A DNA stretch of 64,000 nt, from contig OZ025255.1 of NCBI GenBank assembly GCA_964019135.1, positions 21,615,708 through 21,679,707 on the forward strand, given 5' to 3'. A model generated the notes under the pieces. That model was not told the origin of the DNA. It made no database searches and saw nothing but the letters and a program-made list of their open reading frames with translations. The position numbers and the translations under genes are program-made. Positions 35,776-48,544 of this stretch are shown here, piece by piece. The DNA comes from Arenicola marina. Taxonomy: Eukaryota > Annelida > Polychaeta > Arenicolidae. How positions within the stretch are numbered: position 1 is the stretch's first letter; every line of letters starts with the position of its first letter.

Positions 35776-37729
35776 CGAGGGGGCTGAATCGGCGATGAGG
35801 GACACATAAGACCTGGAGAACACACAAGGCCCCCACAAACGTATCATATCCCTAATCCAACCCAAATAGAGATGCTCGCGGAACTAGAAATTGCGACAGT
35901 TTGCAACATTATAAAGAAGTCAATAGCATGACAGGTATCCTTTCACAGTATGTCCATGTTCAACGAATATGTTGGTCATTTCTACTGTTATCTCAGACCG
36001 ACCGCAGCAAAGATGGCTTAAGCGGCGATGACAGAACCGTGCCTTCCAATTCGTCTCCGATGCTGAAAAAGACATCACCACAATCCTACCGGGACTGCTG
36101 TCTATTTCAAAACGAGCTCCGTTAGTTCGCAAGCGAAAGTCCCACATGTCCGTACTCACTTGCAGCCTTTACATCGAATCACTGAGTAAGGGGGAAAGTA
36201 CGGTAACTACAAATCAAGCCTGTCAGTAAGAACAACGTTTTACATCGAGTGGGTCAGGGGGGCCGGATGGCCGTGTAGACTTGAAGAAGAGAACACGGAA
36301 AGAGACGTGATTTGGTGTCAGGGTTGTGAAAGGTAGTGGCATGTTGGATACCTGTGTCAAAATTGTTTGTATGGCGGATATCACAACAAGAACTAAATTG
36401 TAATATTAAGAAACCAACATATTATTATTGATTTCCATGGCGATAAGTGACTGAAATGCTGTTGTTGCTTTAGATATATATACATCAATTATTGTAATCG
36501 GTTATATCATAACATGTTCGTTTGAAATTGTTTGTTATGCAGATATTCCAATAAAGAGAAAGGTTTACTTAAAATGCTTTACCCAATATATACCCATCGG
36601 TTTCGATTTATATGTAAATAAGTATTTGCAAACGAAATGTAACCGGGTAAGTTCGGAGATTAGCGATAACGTAGCGTTTTTATCTGCCTTTGTATGTCAG
36701 TTTAAATCTATGTTCAATCTCAGCAAAATGTGGATAAAAAGCAATGACTGATAAAAATTAATTTCTAAGGGTAAATATTGTTGTACCCATGGTGGACGAT
36801 TAATGTATGTAAGTGAATAATATCAGTATAGACTGCTTGTACCATGGGAAGATCAATTTATTTGCTGAGTGGGTCTTCAGAAAGGAAACTCATAATATGA
36901 AATATATTGATGCCTTCCTGTGATACTAATGCAAATTATGAAGTACAGATCAACGGCATCACGGGGTCCCCCCCCCCCTTCCCCGCCCTTACCAGGTGTG
37001 GGTGTGGGTGTGCCTCCGCCACAGGCGCATCACCCACACCCAACACCCTATGACAGAAATCCCTCAAACCAACAGAAACCTTATCGCATTTGTTGGCGGA
37101 AGCAATTTTGGATGCGGTCCCATAATCTCGAGAAACAAACTTAACCATAGCAGCTTTGATCTATATATATATACCTGACAAAGGGGAAGAGTATCCGCAG
37201 AAAACACCACACCGTGGCACGTATCACGTTAAATTCATGCCGTCTGCAGCATCACAAGCTAATTTATTTTGACACGTTTTGGGTCGGAACATATTGGTTT
37301 GCCAAAAACAACCGCAATCTATTCTCACCGGGGCGACAACCGGTCTGTTTACACTCTGACCCCCTCTCTCTCTCTCTGACACTTTATACTCTCACTTTCT
37401 ACATTTTGGAAAGACCTTGACTGGCTGCGAGTAAGTATAGGTCTAAATCTGTTCTCTGGTCAAAATGAAACATAAATATTATTTTCGGGAGGATCACCAT
37501 CTGTCATGAAAGTTCGCCTCTCACAATTTTATTATCAAAGAAATAAAGCAGGCTCAAAATAATTACAGACATCAGCATCATGATAACCACACAAGGTGGG
37601 TAGTTAGGATATGTAATGTCACAAAACTTGTACATTTAACGACAAGGCGCTATTTGGGTCCATGGCGTGCGAACAAGCGCAAAGTTTGCATTGGCGTAAC
37701 TTGTTTGGCTTCTATGAAGGATTATCTTT
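35776..37729. other. Intergenic, no gene recognised
   Basis: Contains a C-run at about 36968-36977 and (CT)n at about 37363-37378. No gene was seen. Confidence 0.4.
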
Positions 37730-37797
37730 TTTATATTGTTGTAGGTTTTTCCTACCTCAACAATGAAAACCAATTTGGGAAAAGTCACTGAAGGTCT
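37730..37797 (+). repeat. ~66-bp direct repeat, left copy (right copy 38664-38730)
   Basis: Both copies share TATATTGTTGTAGGT, TTTCCTACCTCAACAA and GAAAACCAATTT-GGGAAAG with few differences. They lie about 930 bp apart and bracket a SINE. They could be terminal direct repeats of a small element or a local duplication. Confidence 0.8.
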
Positions 37798-38073
37798 AAT
37801 ATATTCCAGGTTGCAAGGCTCTTACGCCACGGACACACTGAAGCGTCGAGACACAACAAGAGCTTCACACGCAATGCGGCCAGCCATAGTCTGCGAAAGT
37901 CATAGAATATTGTCTCCCGATAGCAGTCCTCAAAACGTGTCGCTTGCCACATGCTCACGGAACCAGCCTGGTATATGCGTTGTGGTGAGTGGCCGGGGAC
38001 CAGTCAGTATCCACATAGGTACGACGCGTGTGGGGTTCACGGATATGTGATAAAAGACCACAAGGCATATAGA

Positions 38074-38312
38074 TTGGTTGTTTGGTTGTATATTCAGGAC
38101 ACTCTAACCACTTTTGGTCATATCGTGTCAATGGGAGAAGTAAGGGAGAGTGGAGCCATGTCCCCAGGGCGTAACCCCCTACTCTTTCCGAAGAAGGACA
38201 TGGGATCTTTATCCTGCGACCACAGACATGGCCAAAGCGGGGCTCACACCATCGAACCACGTGCCGTTGGGCTCTAAGGTGACCAGAGGCACTGAGCTAC
38301 CGGGCCGGCCCT
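38074..38312 (-). mobile_element. tRNA-derived SINE with target-site duplication
   Basis: On the minus strand it begins with a tRNA-like head (GGGCCGGCCCGGTAGCTCAG) and ends in a GGTT/AACC-type tail. It is flanked by ACAAGGCATATAGA (38060-38073) and ACAAGGTATATAGA (38313-38326), a 14-bp duplication with one difference. The B-box region is slightly altered compared with the 47.6-kb copy. Mobilisation would depend on a LINE in trans. Confidence 0.88.
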
Positions 38313-38499
38313 ACAAGGTATATAGAAAGAGAAAGAATAAAAAGAAGCCGCAAGCCTGGCGTCTAACACTGCTTTGCCGACTCATATAATACCCAAGTGT
38401 CCATCCTCAAAATTACGGCAATTCCTTTTTGTCTGTACCTCACTATAAAGTTTAGAAGTGACCGCCAGCCACGGTTTTGCCGCTTAACTAGGCGGCAGC

Positions 38500-38612
38500 C
38501 CCTTTTGCACTATCTGCCTTCGACTCACTCCGCTAGGGCTCCATTATATCTCTGTTGTCGCCTACGTCCTCAATGCATTTTCACACTCGGTCGCCAGGGC
38601 GGCGCTGCACAT
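38500..38612 (+). repeat. Dispersed repeat, partner 48545-48668
   Basis: Shared strings in order include TATATCTCTGTTGTCG / TATATTTCTGTTGTCG, CCTA/GCTAC-TCCTCA, CGCCAGGGC-GCGCTGCAC and GATAGG. The class is unknown. Confidence 0.7.
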
Positions 38613-38663
38613 ATCGATAGGAAAAATGCGTCACGCATTTGTACAAATTAGTGCTAGGACCTT

Positions 38664-38732
38664 TTTTTATATTGTTGTAGGTCTTTCCTACCTCAACAAA
38701 GAAAACCAATTTAGGGAAAGTCAGGTCTAAGC
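38664..38732 (+). repeat. ~66-bp direct repeat, right copy
   Basis: Matches 37730-37797. It is followed at 38725 by three copies of the hexamer CTAAGC. Confidence 0.8.
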
Positions 38733-39250
38733 CTAAGCCTAAGCCTAATAACACATGAAATCAGGTGATGAAAAGAACGAGTGCTGTCACAATTATAACT
38801 TTTTTCAAAGGTTACAAGATGTTTTTTGCTGTCCTAAATACACAAAGCTCGTTATTGTTATGTTTTATTCTTCAAAATTATAATGTTGCAAGAAATTACA
38901 GCTGATTTGACCGTTTTTCAACAATCTTGAAGCGGTAGAAGCTAGCTTGCGTAGCGCCACCGTGCGGGGAGCTTGCCCCTTTTGGAGGTGTATCCGCCAT
39001 TGACCAATCAAGAAGCGATACTCTAATTATATTCAAACAGGAAATGACGCTTCCTGTGTAAGCAAAACAAGAGCGCGTGATCATCGCCAGTTCAAATGGC
39101 TGCGATTCTAACTCCAATCATGGCTTTCTTACAGAAATAATCTTCGCAAGACGTATATCAATTCGTGGATGCTATTTTCCTGAAACACTAAGATCACGGC
39201 CTATTGCGCGGCTTGAAACTGCCGCAATTCATCCGTAATTCATTTGATCA
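38733..39250. other. Intergenic, no gene recognised
   Basis: No feature was seen. Confidence 0.4.
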
Positions 39251-39254
39251 GAAA

Positions 39255-39600
39255 TCCGTACGTACTGTAATGTCATCACTAATCAACTATAATGCTATCA
39301 GTAATCTGTACGTAGATCCACTATAATGTTATCAATAATCCGTACGTAGATATAATATGATGATATCAGTAATTAGTAGTAGATCTACTATGATGTTATC
39401 AGTAATCAGTAGTAGATCTACTATGATGTTTTTTTAATCAGTACGTGGATCTACTATGATGTTATCAGTAATCCGTACGTAGATATAATATGATGATATC
39501 AGTAATTAGTAGTAGATCTACTATGATGTTATCAGTAATCAGTAGTAGATCTACTATGCTGTTTTTTTAATCAGTACGTGGATCTACTAGGGTGTTACCA
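39255..39600 (+). repeat. Higher-order tandem array, ~133-bp unit of ~34-bp monomers
   Basis: Monomers of the form ATGTTATCAGTAATC-GTACG-AGATCTACT come in variants (CCGTACGTAGATATAAT, AGTAGTAGATCTACT, TTTTTTTAATCAGTACGTGG). A block of four variants starting near 39326 is repeated almost exactly from about 39459. Most monomers contain the palindrome AGATCT or AGTAGATCTACT. Confidence 0.85.
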
Positions 39601-39721
39601 GTACGTTATAAGTCTCACTATGCGCATGCTGAGAACGAGGCTGTGAAAGCAGCAATGCTAAAAAACGTGGCACAATGCGCACGGTTATGTTAAAGGTGGC
39701 GGAAAGTAGCTGACGCTAATC

Positions 39722-40345
39722 TCCATCAGAAAGGGCTGTACAGTTCTCGCAGGTTTTATTTCCGGTTTAGGTCTTTTGGGGACCAACAAAAAAACACGTG
39801 CTCTTAGAACGAGTGCGCATCACGCTGGTGCCTTGCTACAGCTGCTTGACGCGCATTCATTGTAGTCAACGTTTGCGTGTTGGGAACCGGCCAGCTGCGC
39901 GGTTTGTGCGTGAAGAATATAGTGCTTGTGAAACTATTTTTTTGTTTGCTTTGGTCCAGGCATTGCTAACTATGAAATCATAATATTCTTTAAGATAAGA
40001 CATTTATCTCTCCATAATGCATGTGGTCCGTTCGACGACGATTGTTGGAAGCGTTGTATTTTGAGGCAGTTCATCGATGTTTACATTTCTGGACATACGG
40101 AACACCATTTTCCTCGCCTGGTCAGTCCATATAAGGAGCGATGTGACGTAATCATAGATACCGCGCGCAGACATGCGCGTCATGATGATTATTACGTCAT
40201 ACGACATGGAAAATTCCGCGCAACACATTAGATTGGCTGACACTGACAGTCACTCATGAGACAACCGCATTCTGGTTTATCAACTGTCTAACCGCTCATA
40301 TATTACATAAATCTACTTGGATGGTTATAATTCTGATATGCGCAG
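39722..40345 (+). repeat. Dispersed repeat, partner 750-950
   Basis: The left part (39722-39855) and right part (40262-40345) match consecutive parts of 750-950. The roughly 400 bp between them is extra and may be a later insertion; I could not identify it. Confidence 0.65.
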
Positions 40346-42200
40346 AACTTCAGTGGTTATTTGTGCAGCCAAGGACAGCTTTAGCCGATCTTCTGTGTGA
40401 GGCGAGTGAAGGCAAACAACCGGAAGGTAGGCAGCACGTACAGGCCGTTGATGCTAGGCATTGACGAAGTGCATAAGTATGCCTGTCTCGTGGGGTCTCG
40501 ATAAGATCCCCTAGTGAATGTACAACCCTATACCGAGAAGAAAAAAATACGTCACGACGGGATCGTCAAGACCGTAACATTGTTACGATTATACATTGCA
40601 GTTATGAACATTGATGTCACCCTTTAATGTTCATTCCGCTGTGCGACGTTATGTCTTTATCTTTCACATAATGTAGTAGCTCTATTACAAACTTCTGAAT
40701 CACGAGGTTATCACCACCTACAGAATACAATGTCAAATGCTTTGCTTCGCTCAATCTAGGAGAATTCTGGCATACCAAGATTTGCGTTCGGAAAGTTTTC
40801 TGTACAAACAACTTTCCTCTCGGTGTACACTTCACAGAAGTATGTGCAGCCTTTGTTGATGTGAGTTTCTTCTGAGGCTTTGTTAGTGTTAAATGTCCGA
40901 CTTATTCTTCAACAAACGAAAGAAAAATCAGAAGGTCGTGATCGCTAAGCCTCTTTTTGTACCGCGGGTGGATCATTAGAAGGTCGGTGTCAGTCGCCAT
41001 GTTTTCACGCTGACTGAAGCAGGACCGCTGCAAGGGTAGCCGCGTTCTAGAGTATTCATGGGATAATATTAAGAGGGGCCTATGCCCGTTCTGTCTCTGC
41101 TTGATCCTGCGTATTGCAGTGGTAGCTATAATTAACCGCAGGTGGGTGAATTGATTTGCAGCTACATTTAGTGAAGTGAAACAGATTTTCAAATTCGGCT
41201 ATAGTAGGGTAAACACGTCTGCACCGTTTAAACAATATATTTGTATGCAAGAAGATCTAATTACTGTCAGACATTCAAAGAAGTTTTAACCTCCATGAAT
41301 GGTATACATGTATCCATATATTTAGGCACAGGACAATGGGACTTTGTTATTGGTAATGTTTCGAAATTGAGACACAGTATTGTCAGAAACAAATGCCAAA
41401 AGGGTGTGATGAAGCATAATAATTTACTTATGCACTATATGCACTACGCTCAAATTTATTTGTGATTGGGTAGAAGCTAAACTAGAAGGACGCTAGAAGT
41501 TTGATACGGAACGCTCATTTATAAGCCAGACGCCAGATAAAGGTATTCGTTGGCAAATACGCAATTTCTGTACCATGTCAGATCATTAGACGTATATGAC
41601 ATATAAACACTGATGGATACCTGCTCGGTTTGTTGGTGGCATATGGTGTCAACAAAAAAGCAACACAATATATTGCTTGTAAAAACAAAACAAAAGTTAT
41701 TGCGAAACCATCTTCTGAGTTGAAAATAAAGAAAATCGAAGTCACAATTTCTTTTTGGCCTTTTTATCCATCCATCATATGGATATCTTTTTTTATTATT
41801 TTAAATATTCATAGGGAATAAATTTTATTGATTCCCGAGTAATATATATCTTTGGCATTGTAGGTTCTTCGTCTTAAGGACTGGGGAATATCAAAGTGAT
41901 TCTCTCTCGTGCACCCGTTACATGTTCTAAGTTGTAAGACTAAAGCATCTCTTGGGATCCGCGTAAGCAATGTACAGATTTGAATAAAGTTTCTTTTTTC
42001 CTCGTAATCTCTGAAACCAGTATGGAGCTTTGCATTACTTGCAATCTGAAGGTCAATTCATTTGAAATGGCGCGTCCACCCAATTTAAAACTTGTGTCGC
42101 ACTTCTTTCTTATACAGCTCCAAAGATTCGGTCTCTTAAAGTGATATACAAAATATACTAACACCCCGCGTCCCCATTCCATGACCTTTATAAGAGACAC
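40346..42200. other. Intergenic, downstream flank of the UNC93-like gene
   Basis: The minus-strand AATAAA complement at 41824-41829 is a candidate polyadenylation signal about 500 bp past the stop codon. No other gene was recognised. Confidence 0.4.
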
Positions 42201-42327
42201 ATCATGAAGGTGAACATATAATTGCTCTCACGTTTTAGGCAAAGTGGGTCTCCTCCACGGCACTTACACTTCTCACACACATCGCCTGAGACGCGACCTC
42301 ATCGGGACATGACCATCACGCGACCAA

Positions 42328-45300
42328 TTAGAAGGCATCAGTGGATTGGTCTTCATCCGGCGAGATGTCGCCTCTGGCCACGACGACGACGTCGTCACTT
42401 CCGGTGTCATTGCCTGGCTGCTCGCTGATCTTCTGCGCCCTCCCCCGCCGCCTCCACAAGGTTACCTCAAGGGTCACGTACCCGGCCGCTGAGGCCCCCA
42501 GTACCGCCAGGTTGACGTATACCGCCTGATAGCCGCAGAGGAAGCGGCTACTGACAAAGCCAATGACGTTGCCCAGTGACTGCCACAGCTTGTGGTTGGC
42601 GAAGGCGGCCTCGATGGCATGGGGGAAGAGCACACCGTAGAGAGCTGAAACGACACGCATGTCATATATTATGTATTCATTGACATGCCGCGGGGCACGG
42701 GTACAATGATTAAGGACATCAGGTGTCTGAAGAGAGAGACCTAGGTAGCAGGCAGCATTTAAATCATCCAGAACCCCATATGGGGTCTGCTAGAATTGGG
42801 CTAGCTGGTTCCAGCCTTAAATGTTATAATTGTCCATACGGTAGAATATAAGCATTGTTGTATTTACAAACAGGCATAATATAGGGACCGCCAGATAAAA
42901 TTAACTAAAACTTCCGTCGCTTCCTACGCGCTCTTTCGAACTACAGTCTTAACCAAAAGCTGCAGTCACAACACCCACCACAACAGTCTTAACCAAACAC
43001 TGCAGTCACAACACCCTCCACAACAGTCTTACCTGGTAGTTGTGGATCCAGAAGGCCCTGCGCCACGCCCCAGATTGTGGATATCCCGAAGAACACGGCC
43101 AGCTGACTGCTGTCCGGATACCACATCAGGGCCGTCAAGTAGAAGGTCAGATCCAGGACAAGCCCTTAGAGAATCCGAACACGTGATGAGTACCTCCGCC
43201 TATGACAACATGCAACAACAGTTCACACTTAATAATAGTTGTACTAAAGTTCCGTTGTTCCATACTCCTTTCTGGCCTCACACAGCCACGACATCAAGCT
43301 ATTAATCAGGTAATCCATCCTCAATACATTTCTCGACGCTTCTCATATAACTCAACTCTGCATCCAACTAGTGTGTATAGCCGTGGTAGTAAGGGCGACC
43401 GGCCACCAGCCCTTGGGGAGTCTCACTAACTCGACATGCCTTCCCTTGGCATTCCCCAAGCGATGCTTTCCATGCGCGACACGCTGATGGATTCAATTAT
43501 TAACAGGGTTATGTACCGCATGTAGGATGAAAGTGGGCATAGCGCATATAGCTTGACTACGAAAAACCCAATATTGATCCGTTTTACATGATTTCCTCTC
43601 CAGTGATAGCCATTTGTGAAACAAGTGTTGTGAAAGACCTAAGTGTTGTGAAAGACGTAAGTGTTCACCTTACAGGGTAATTAAGTCCAGTAATAAATGA
43701 CCTTTAAACAATAGCAAAATCTAGCCAATTGCCCGCAATGGCATTGAGAGGGACTGACCGGCACTGAACACGACTGGCCTGCCCACGGTCTTCACCAGCC
43801 AACCCCCCGCGTAGCTCATGACCACCACTGCCAGCTGGGCCGGAAGGTTGACCAACCCCACGTACCAGATGCCTAGGACGCACGTCACGTGGGACTTTTC
43901 AAGGTCATGGCCAAGGGCGAGGTTCAGATCAATGGGAAACGCCGCAATCAGAAAACATCAGCACACATGTTATAATGTTTTAAAATCGTCAAATTTATGC
44001 AACGAAGAGATTTGCATTTTACGTGGCGCAATCCCCCCCCCCTAACACACACACTTACTCTTGTGTCTGCTCTCGTCCATGGTATAACGTCATACCCCCA
44101 CCCCCCCCCCCCACCCCGCCAGTCGGAAATGTTTCGATGAGAACAATGCAAGTAATCAATACAAAGAAAATGTATCCGAATCATAGTGCAACCATGTATA
44201 TATGTATAAAGGCCTACATATAAAGAAAGAGGTTTGTTTGACGCATTGAATATATAATCTCACCTTGAAAAACACTGCAACCAAAAACGAGAAGCGAAGT
44301 CCTGATACAACTGACAATGGTATAATCAGCCAGAGAAATGCTTCTTTGTGCAAACAGAGAGCAGCCGTTAACGACTCAAGCAATGCTCTCGATGTCCGAC
44401 TGTCATAGGACTGAATCCAAGATAGCGGCAGGCGATCGACGCACGTGATCACCATGACAACAGCGGCGATTCCCAGAGCGATGTAGATGGCCAGCAGAAT
44501 CCAAACCTATCATGTAAGAAATGTGTGTTGTTACAAAGTATATATATTAAGTAAATCTTTGTGCAATTATGCCATATACTGCATTAATTGTGGGGGTTTT
44601 GTGTGTTTGTTTTACCAAACGGTACAATACTTGTGTAATACCTGTTTTGCTTGGCATTGAGCCTCGGGCTAAATACATTTTCTGAAGTCATACGCGATGA
44701 AAATGGTCTAGTGCACGTTTTATAATAGACAATTAACGCTAATTAGAACAGTTTGAGCCGTAAATCTGAATACCACCGCTAGGACCGTAACGGGTTACAA
44801 CGAAAAGCATTACTTCGTGAGTAACTTGCGCATTTATACAAATGGCGCGAAAGTTACGCACGAAACCCGGCTTTTCGTGGGAGGCTCTCATGCCCCTCAA
44901 GGTAGTAATCAGAATGTGTTGTGGATTTAAATCTTAGCATGATAGTTATCTTGGAAATGATTTTGATCAGTGTTATTTTTTGTTCTCTGCCTGCCGGGAA
45001 ACTGTTTCCGAATGTTCTGCGCGTAAGTTAATGTGGCAAGGAACACGACATACTACAAGAATGGGTCCGGGGCCTAGCCCCGGGATTCCCATTATCATTA
45101 TAAAATTCACGTCCTTATGAATGTAATTAATACATGTACTAATATCTTTGCTACATTTCAGAAAAATAACGTGAGAGAACAATGAATTGACGTCATCGAT
45201 AGATGTTGCGTAGCGCTATATAATGGTGTATGAATACCGGCCCAGGGTGTGTCCATCTGAAGTTAAATGGCGACGGCCCGCTCCTGACAAAACGTGAACC

Positions 45301-46633
45301 GACCGTGAAAGACTCGGGGTCTTGATATGTTCCGATGGGAGTCTCTTCCTCTAGCCAGGGACAGTCCGCCACACCACACACTGCTGTGACATTGTACAGG
45401 GACGAGGTCTCGTTGTGCCATGAAGTGTCGTTGTGGTCTCGTTCTGATAGCACGGCCCACGAGATGACAGACCCGACCAGCATTCCTGAATGTTATTGCA
45501 CAGGATGTAACTCATAATCACCCTGTTTAGTCACATACAAGATGGCGTACTAATTAAGGCTGTGGGCTTATTTATCATATATGCACACTGTAGACGTTTT
45601 GTCGTGTTGTGGTGAGTCAAGTTCGATATATATTGCCCCATAAGATACAAACGATATACAAACATACATTGGCGCCAAAGGCATCTTCAGTGAGAACAAA
45701 CCAGGAAAGGGTAATTATTGGCTCCCGAAATTAACTTACATTTGCAAATGTCCACTGTCCAATGCCATCGAAGCTCTTTATTTCTGACATTTGTTGCATT
45801 ACATAGAACACATAGCACTTTTTCGTTTTATTTCATAACAAAGTATCTTTCTAATTCCCATTCCACAGTCCACATAGTTCAATCTCAGGTGCCGGTGTAA
45901 AATAGACGATCGCATGATGATTTAAGGGGGTTTTAATTATCGGAAGCCCACATCGACCCAGACCGGTAAATATTTACTCACCCAGTTTCATCAGCAAGGA
46001 GAAAAGACCAAACATTACCGGAATCATTTCGGCGCTTTTTCCGTTAAAGCGTTTGCAAAACTCATTGACAATAATCGTGATGTAAGCGCATTGAGCTGTC
46101 CACAGCGGAGCTGCCACGAGTCCTACCAGCGCCGAGGCTATCGTCATGGTAACCCAGGTGGCGTATCCATTGGCAACCATCCAGGTGATATATCCGACCA
46201 TGGCGACGACCATAGTCCCTCGGTGACCCAGTCTCCAGATGAAGACTTTCGGCAGGAATAGGGCTGATGACGTCATACAGGCGTATAGGACACTTTGCGT
46301 TACCACCCCCATCCCTTGTTGTCTGTGCAAGCTGCTTTGTAAGCTCGTCAGGCCTCGAAACCCAGCGAACAGAGCGCAAAAAACCGTCCCCAAACAACCT
46401 ACGTTCTTCAGCACCTTTCGCTTGAAGGCCTTTTCCGAGAGGCTGTTCCAAGCTAGGTCAGCACTGGTCATCCCGGAATGCGAATTATCGCGTAATTTTA
46501 ATACGAACGGCGTGCCATCCGAAGGCAGGTTAGGGTCTGTGACGTCACCGGTGGCTGTGAGCGGGTGGGCCTGTGACGACTGGCCTGGGGAATCTGGGCC
46601 TGGGCCGAGCTCTCGCTTCGCGTCAAGCGCCAT
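42328..46633 (-). CDS. UNC-93 family membrane protein (UNC93A-like), six exons
   Basis: Coding exons on the minus strand are 46633-45982, 45485-45304, 44506-44264, 43894-43759, 43164-43033 and 42644-42328 (1,662 bp, 553 residues). Junction phases 1, 0, 0, 1, 1 agree on both sides of every intron. Donors are GTGAGT, GTCGGT (weak), GTGAGA, GTCAGT and GTAAGA; acceptors all end in AG. Exon 1 has a hydrophilic, Pro/Ser-rich head of about 65 residues, then family signatures LQSSLH, QSVLYACMTSSALFLPKV and GLVAAPLWTAQCAYIT. Exon 2 encodes a lumenal/extracellular loop with three N-glycosylation sites (NDT, NET, NVT). Exons 3-4 join to FFKSHVTCVLGIWYVG, and exons 5-6 to ALYGVLFPHAIEAAF, both typical of UNC93A. 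UNC-93 proteins are 12-helix MFS-type proteins; nematode UNC-93 regulates a potassium channel, and UNC93A function is poorly known. The exon 2 donor is the least certain boundary. Confidence 0.9.
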
Positions 46634-47550
46634 TTCCTCCGTTAGTCCTGTATCTCACACTGTGTATGTCAACAACTCCGTAGGCCTAGGCTTGCTGGTG
46701 ACATGCCGTTAGACTGACACTCGGTGACACACATTGCATAAAGACTTCGAGAAACAATTCGTCTATCCATGTCAACCGTGGACCACGTTCAGCCCGCAGA
46801 TGAACGCTGACCGCGTATCGTCCTGAATATAACCGACAAAGGAAGCACTATTTTGTACGAGCGATCGAAGGAGGGATAGTCTTTTCTGCAGACTGCCGCT
46901 GTGTGGCGCTACTGCCGCTCTGTTTCTCTTCGGTGAGGTGGGTTCGTGGCGTAGTTTTTATTCATTATAGGCTATAATTAAGGAACGGGGCGGCTGGAAA
47001 AATTAGTCAAAATGGTTGCGGACATAATTATGTTATCTTTTAGCGTAGGCCTAAACGAAATACGTATTCGGCCGATGTGGACACGCAGCAAATGTGGAAG
47101 TTTCAGCAATGAAAGTAGGCTTACGTACACTATCGAGATTCTTGACTTCTGAATTCTCAGTCATGCACATATATGTAGCCTCGTTCGCTTTCATAACGAT
47201 ATTTTAGGCTCCCTGTTCACATTTAGCTCAATATCTCAATATATGACAATGCAAATACACAATGTAGATAACTTATCCTCCTTCCGGGTTACGTCGTATG
47301 ATTGTTTTTTTTGTTTGTTTTTTTGCATCATTAACGTTCCTGCGAATACCAATGTTTAAATTTATTATGAAAAATAAAGAATTTATTAACGAAAACTATT
47401 TTCAGCACCCGACACCTCCCCCCCCCCCCCCCCCCCCGCACGTACCTTCGCAATTTCGTATGTCCCTAATCTTCAACGGGTCACTGTTGTTGGTCCTGTT
47501 AAATTACGTAATCCCTGAGCGGCTAGGTATGAGGCGCCGTGTGTAAAAGG
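46634..47550. other. Upstream flank of the UNC93-like gene
   Basis: This is the presumed promoter/5' UTR side of the minus-strand gene; no TATA box could be assigned. A long C-run lies at about 47419-47437. Confidence 0.4.
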
Positions 47551-47554
47551 TCTT

Positions 47555-47810
47555 GGTTGGTTGTATATTTAGAACGCTTTAACCACTTTCGGTCATATCG
47601 CGTCAATGGGAGAAGGAAGGGAGAGTGGAGCCATGTCCCCGGAGGTAAACCCCTACACTTTGCGAAGAAAGACATGGAATCTTTATCCTGCGACCACACA
47701 GACAAGGCCACAGTGGGGCTCGAACCATCCATCCACGTGCCGTTAGGCTCTCAGGTGACCAAAGCACTAAATGCGAGCGCTCTAACCCACTGAGCTACCG
47801 GGCCGGCCCC
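47555..47810 (-). mobile_element. tRNA-derived SINE with target-site duplication
   Basis: On the minus strand it starts GGGGCCGGCCCGGTAGCTCA, with an A-box-like TAGCTCAGTGGGTTAGAGC and a B-box GGTTCGAGCCC. These are the internal RNA polymerase III promoter elements of a tRNA head. It ends in a CAACCAACC tail. Flanks GTAAAAGGTCTT (47543-47554) and GTAAAAGATCTT (47811-47822) form a 12-bp target duplication with one difference. Same family and orientation as 38074-38312. Confidence 0.92.
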
Positions 47811-47822
47811 GTAAAAGATCTT

Positions 47823-48544
47823 TGTTAAAATATAATACTCCTTCGCACCAATGATTTCGCGTCTTTGTCGATTAGGCCTACTACCATAATATTATTCTCA
47901 TAGATCCAGACACTCAGTCCCAATGTTGCCCTTCACTGTGGCTGAGAAACTGAGGGATCGTGCAGAGGCCACAGTAACACCCAACCTATCTACAATGGAT
48001 GGCTATTGATCGAGTAGCATGCGTCGTAACGCTGAAGCTATTGATGGTGGTGTTTACGGGCAGGAAAATCAATAACTGTACAGTTAATAGTAATAGCGAT
48101 TTTTTAAGGTAAGCAACCCATAATAGCAAGTTAAAAAGACTCTGTATTTGTGTTTATTTTATGAAAGTATATCAAATTTCACACCTTCTAGGGATTTTTT
48201 AGGATACTTTACCGTGCCGTTAAACACATATTCTCCGTTTTCCAAGTATACCCCTATATCACAATATGACCAAAACTTGACACCTACTACGAATATGTAA
48301 TTTTGCTACAACTCAGCTCAAAATTCTCAGCTGTCATTATGACAAATACTAGCTCTTTGGAAAGCTTAAACCTAGTGCAATGCAGGAATGATATTACAAA
48401 ATGTAAATAGTAGCCATACAAAATAACGGAATGGTAATAATAAAATGCAATTATGCAAAATCAGGACAGTTTTTTCCGGAACCGTCGTTGTAAACCGTGA
48501 GGTTGGCGGTTACGTGGGACCGAGGTAATGCGAGGAACGAGCTC
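47823..48544. other. Intergenic, no gene recognised
   Basis: No feature was seen. Confidence 0.4.

Noticed and set aside
43921..43950. Extending UNC93 exon 4 upstream through the in-frame residues before SHVTC
   Set aside because: No AG acceptor exists upstream until about 44042, whereas AAAAG at 43895 gives matching phase and a family-like FFK-SHVTC junction.
47703..47810. A genuine tRNA gene on the minus strand
   Set aside because: It has A and B boxes, but it is continuous with a SINE body and tail and is bounded by a target duplication; the cloverleaf is degenerate.
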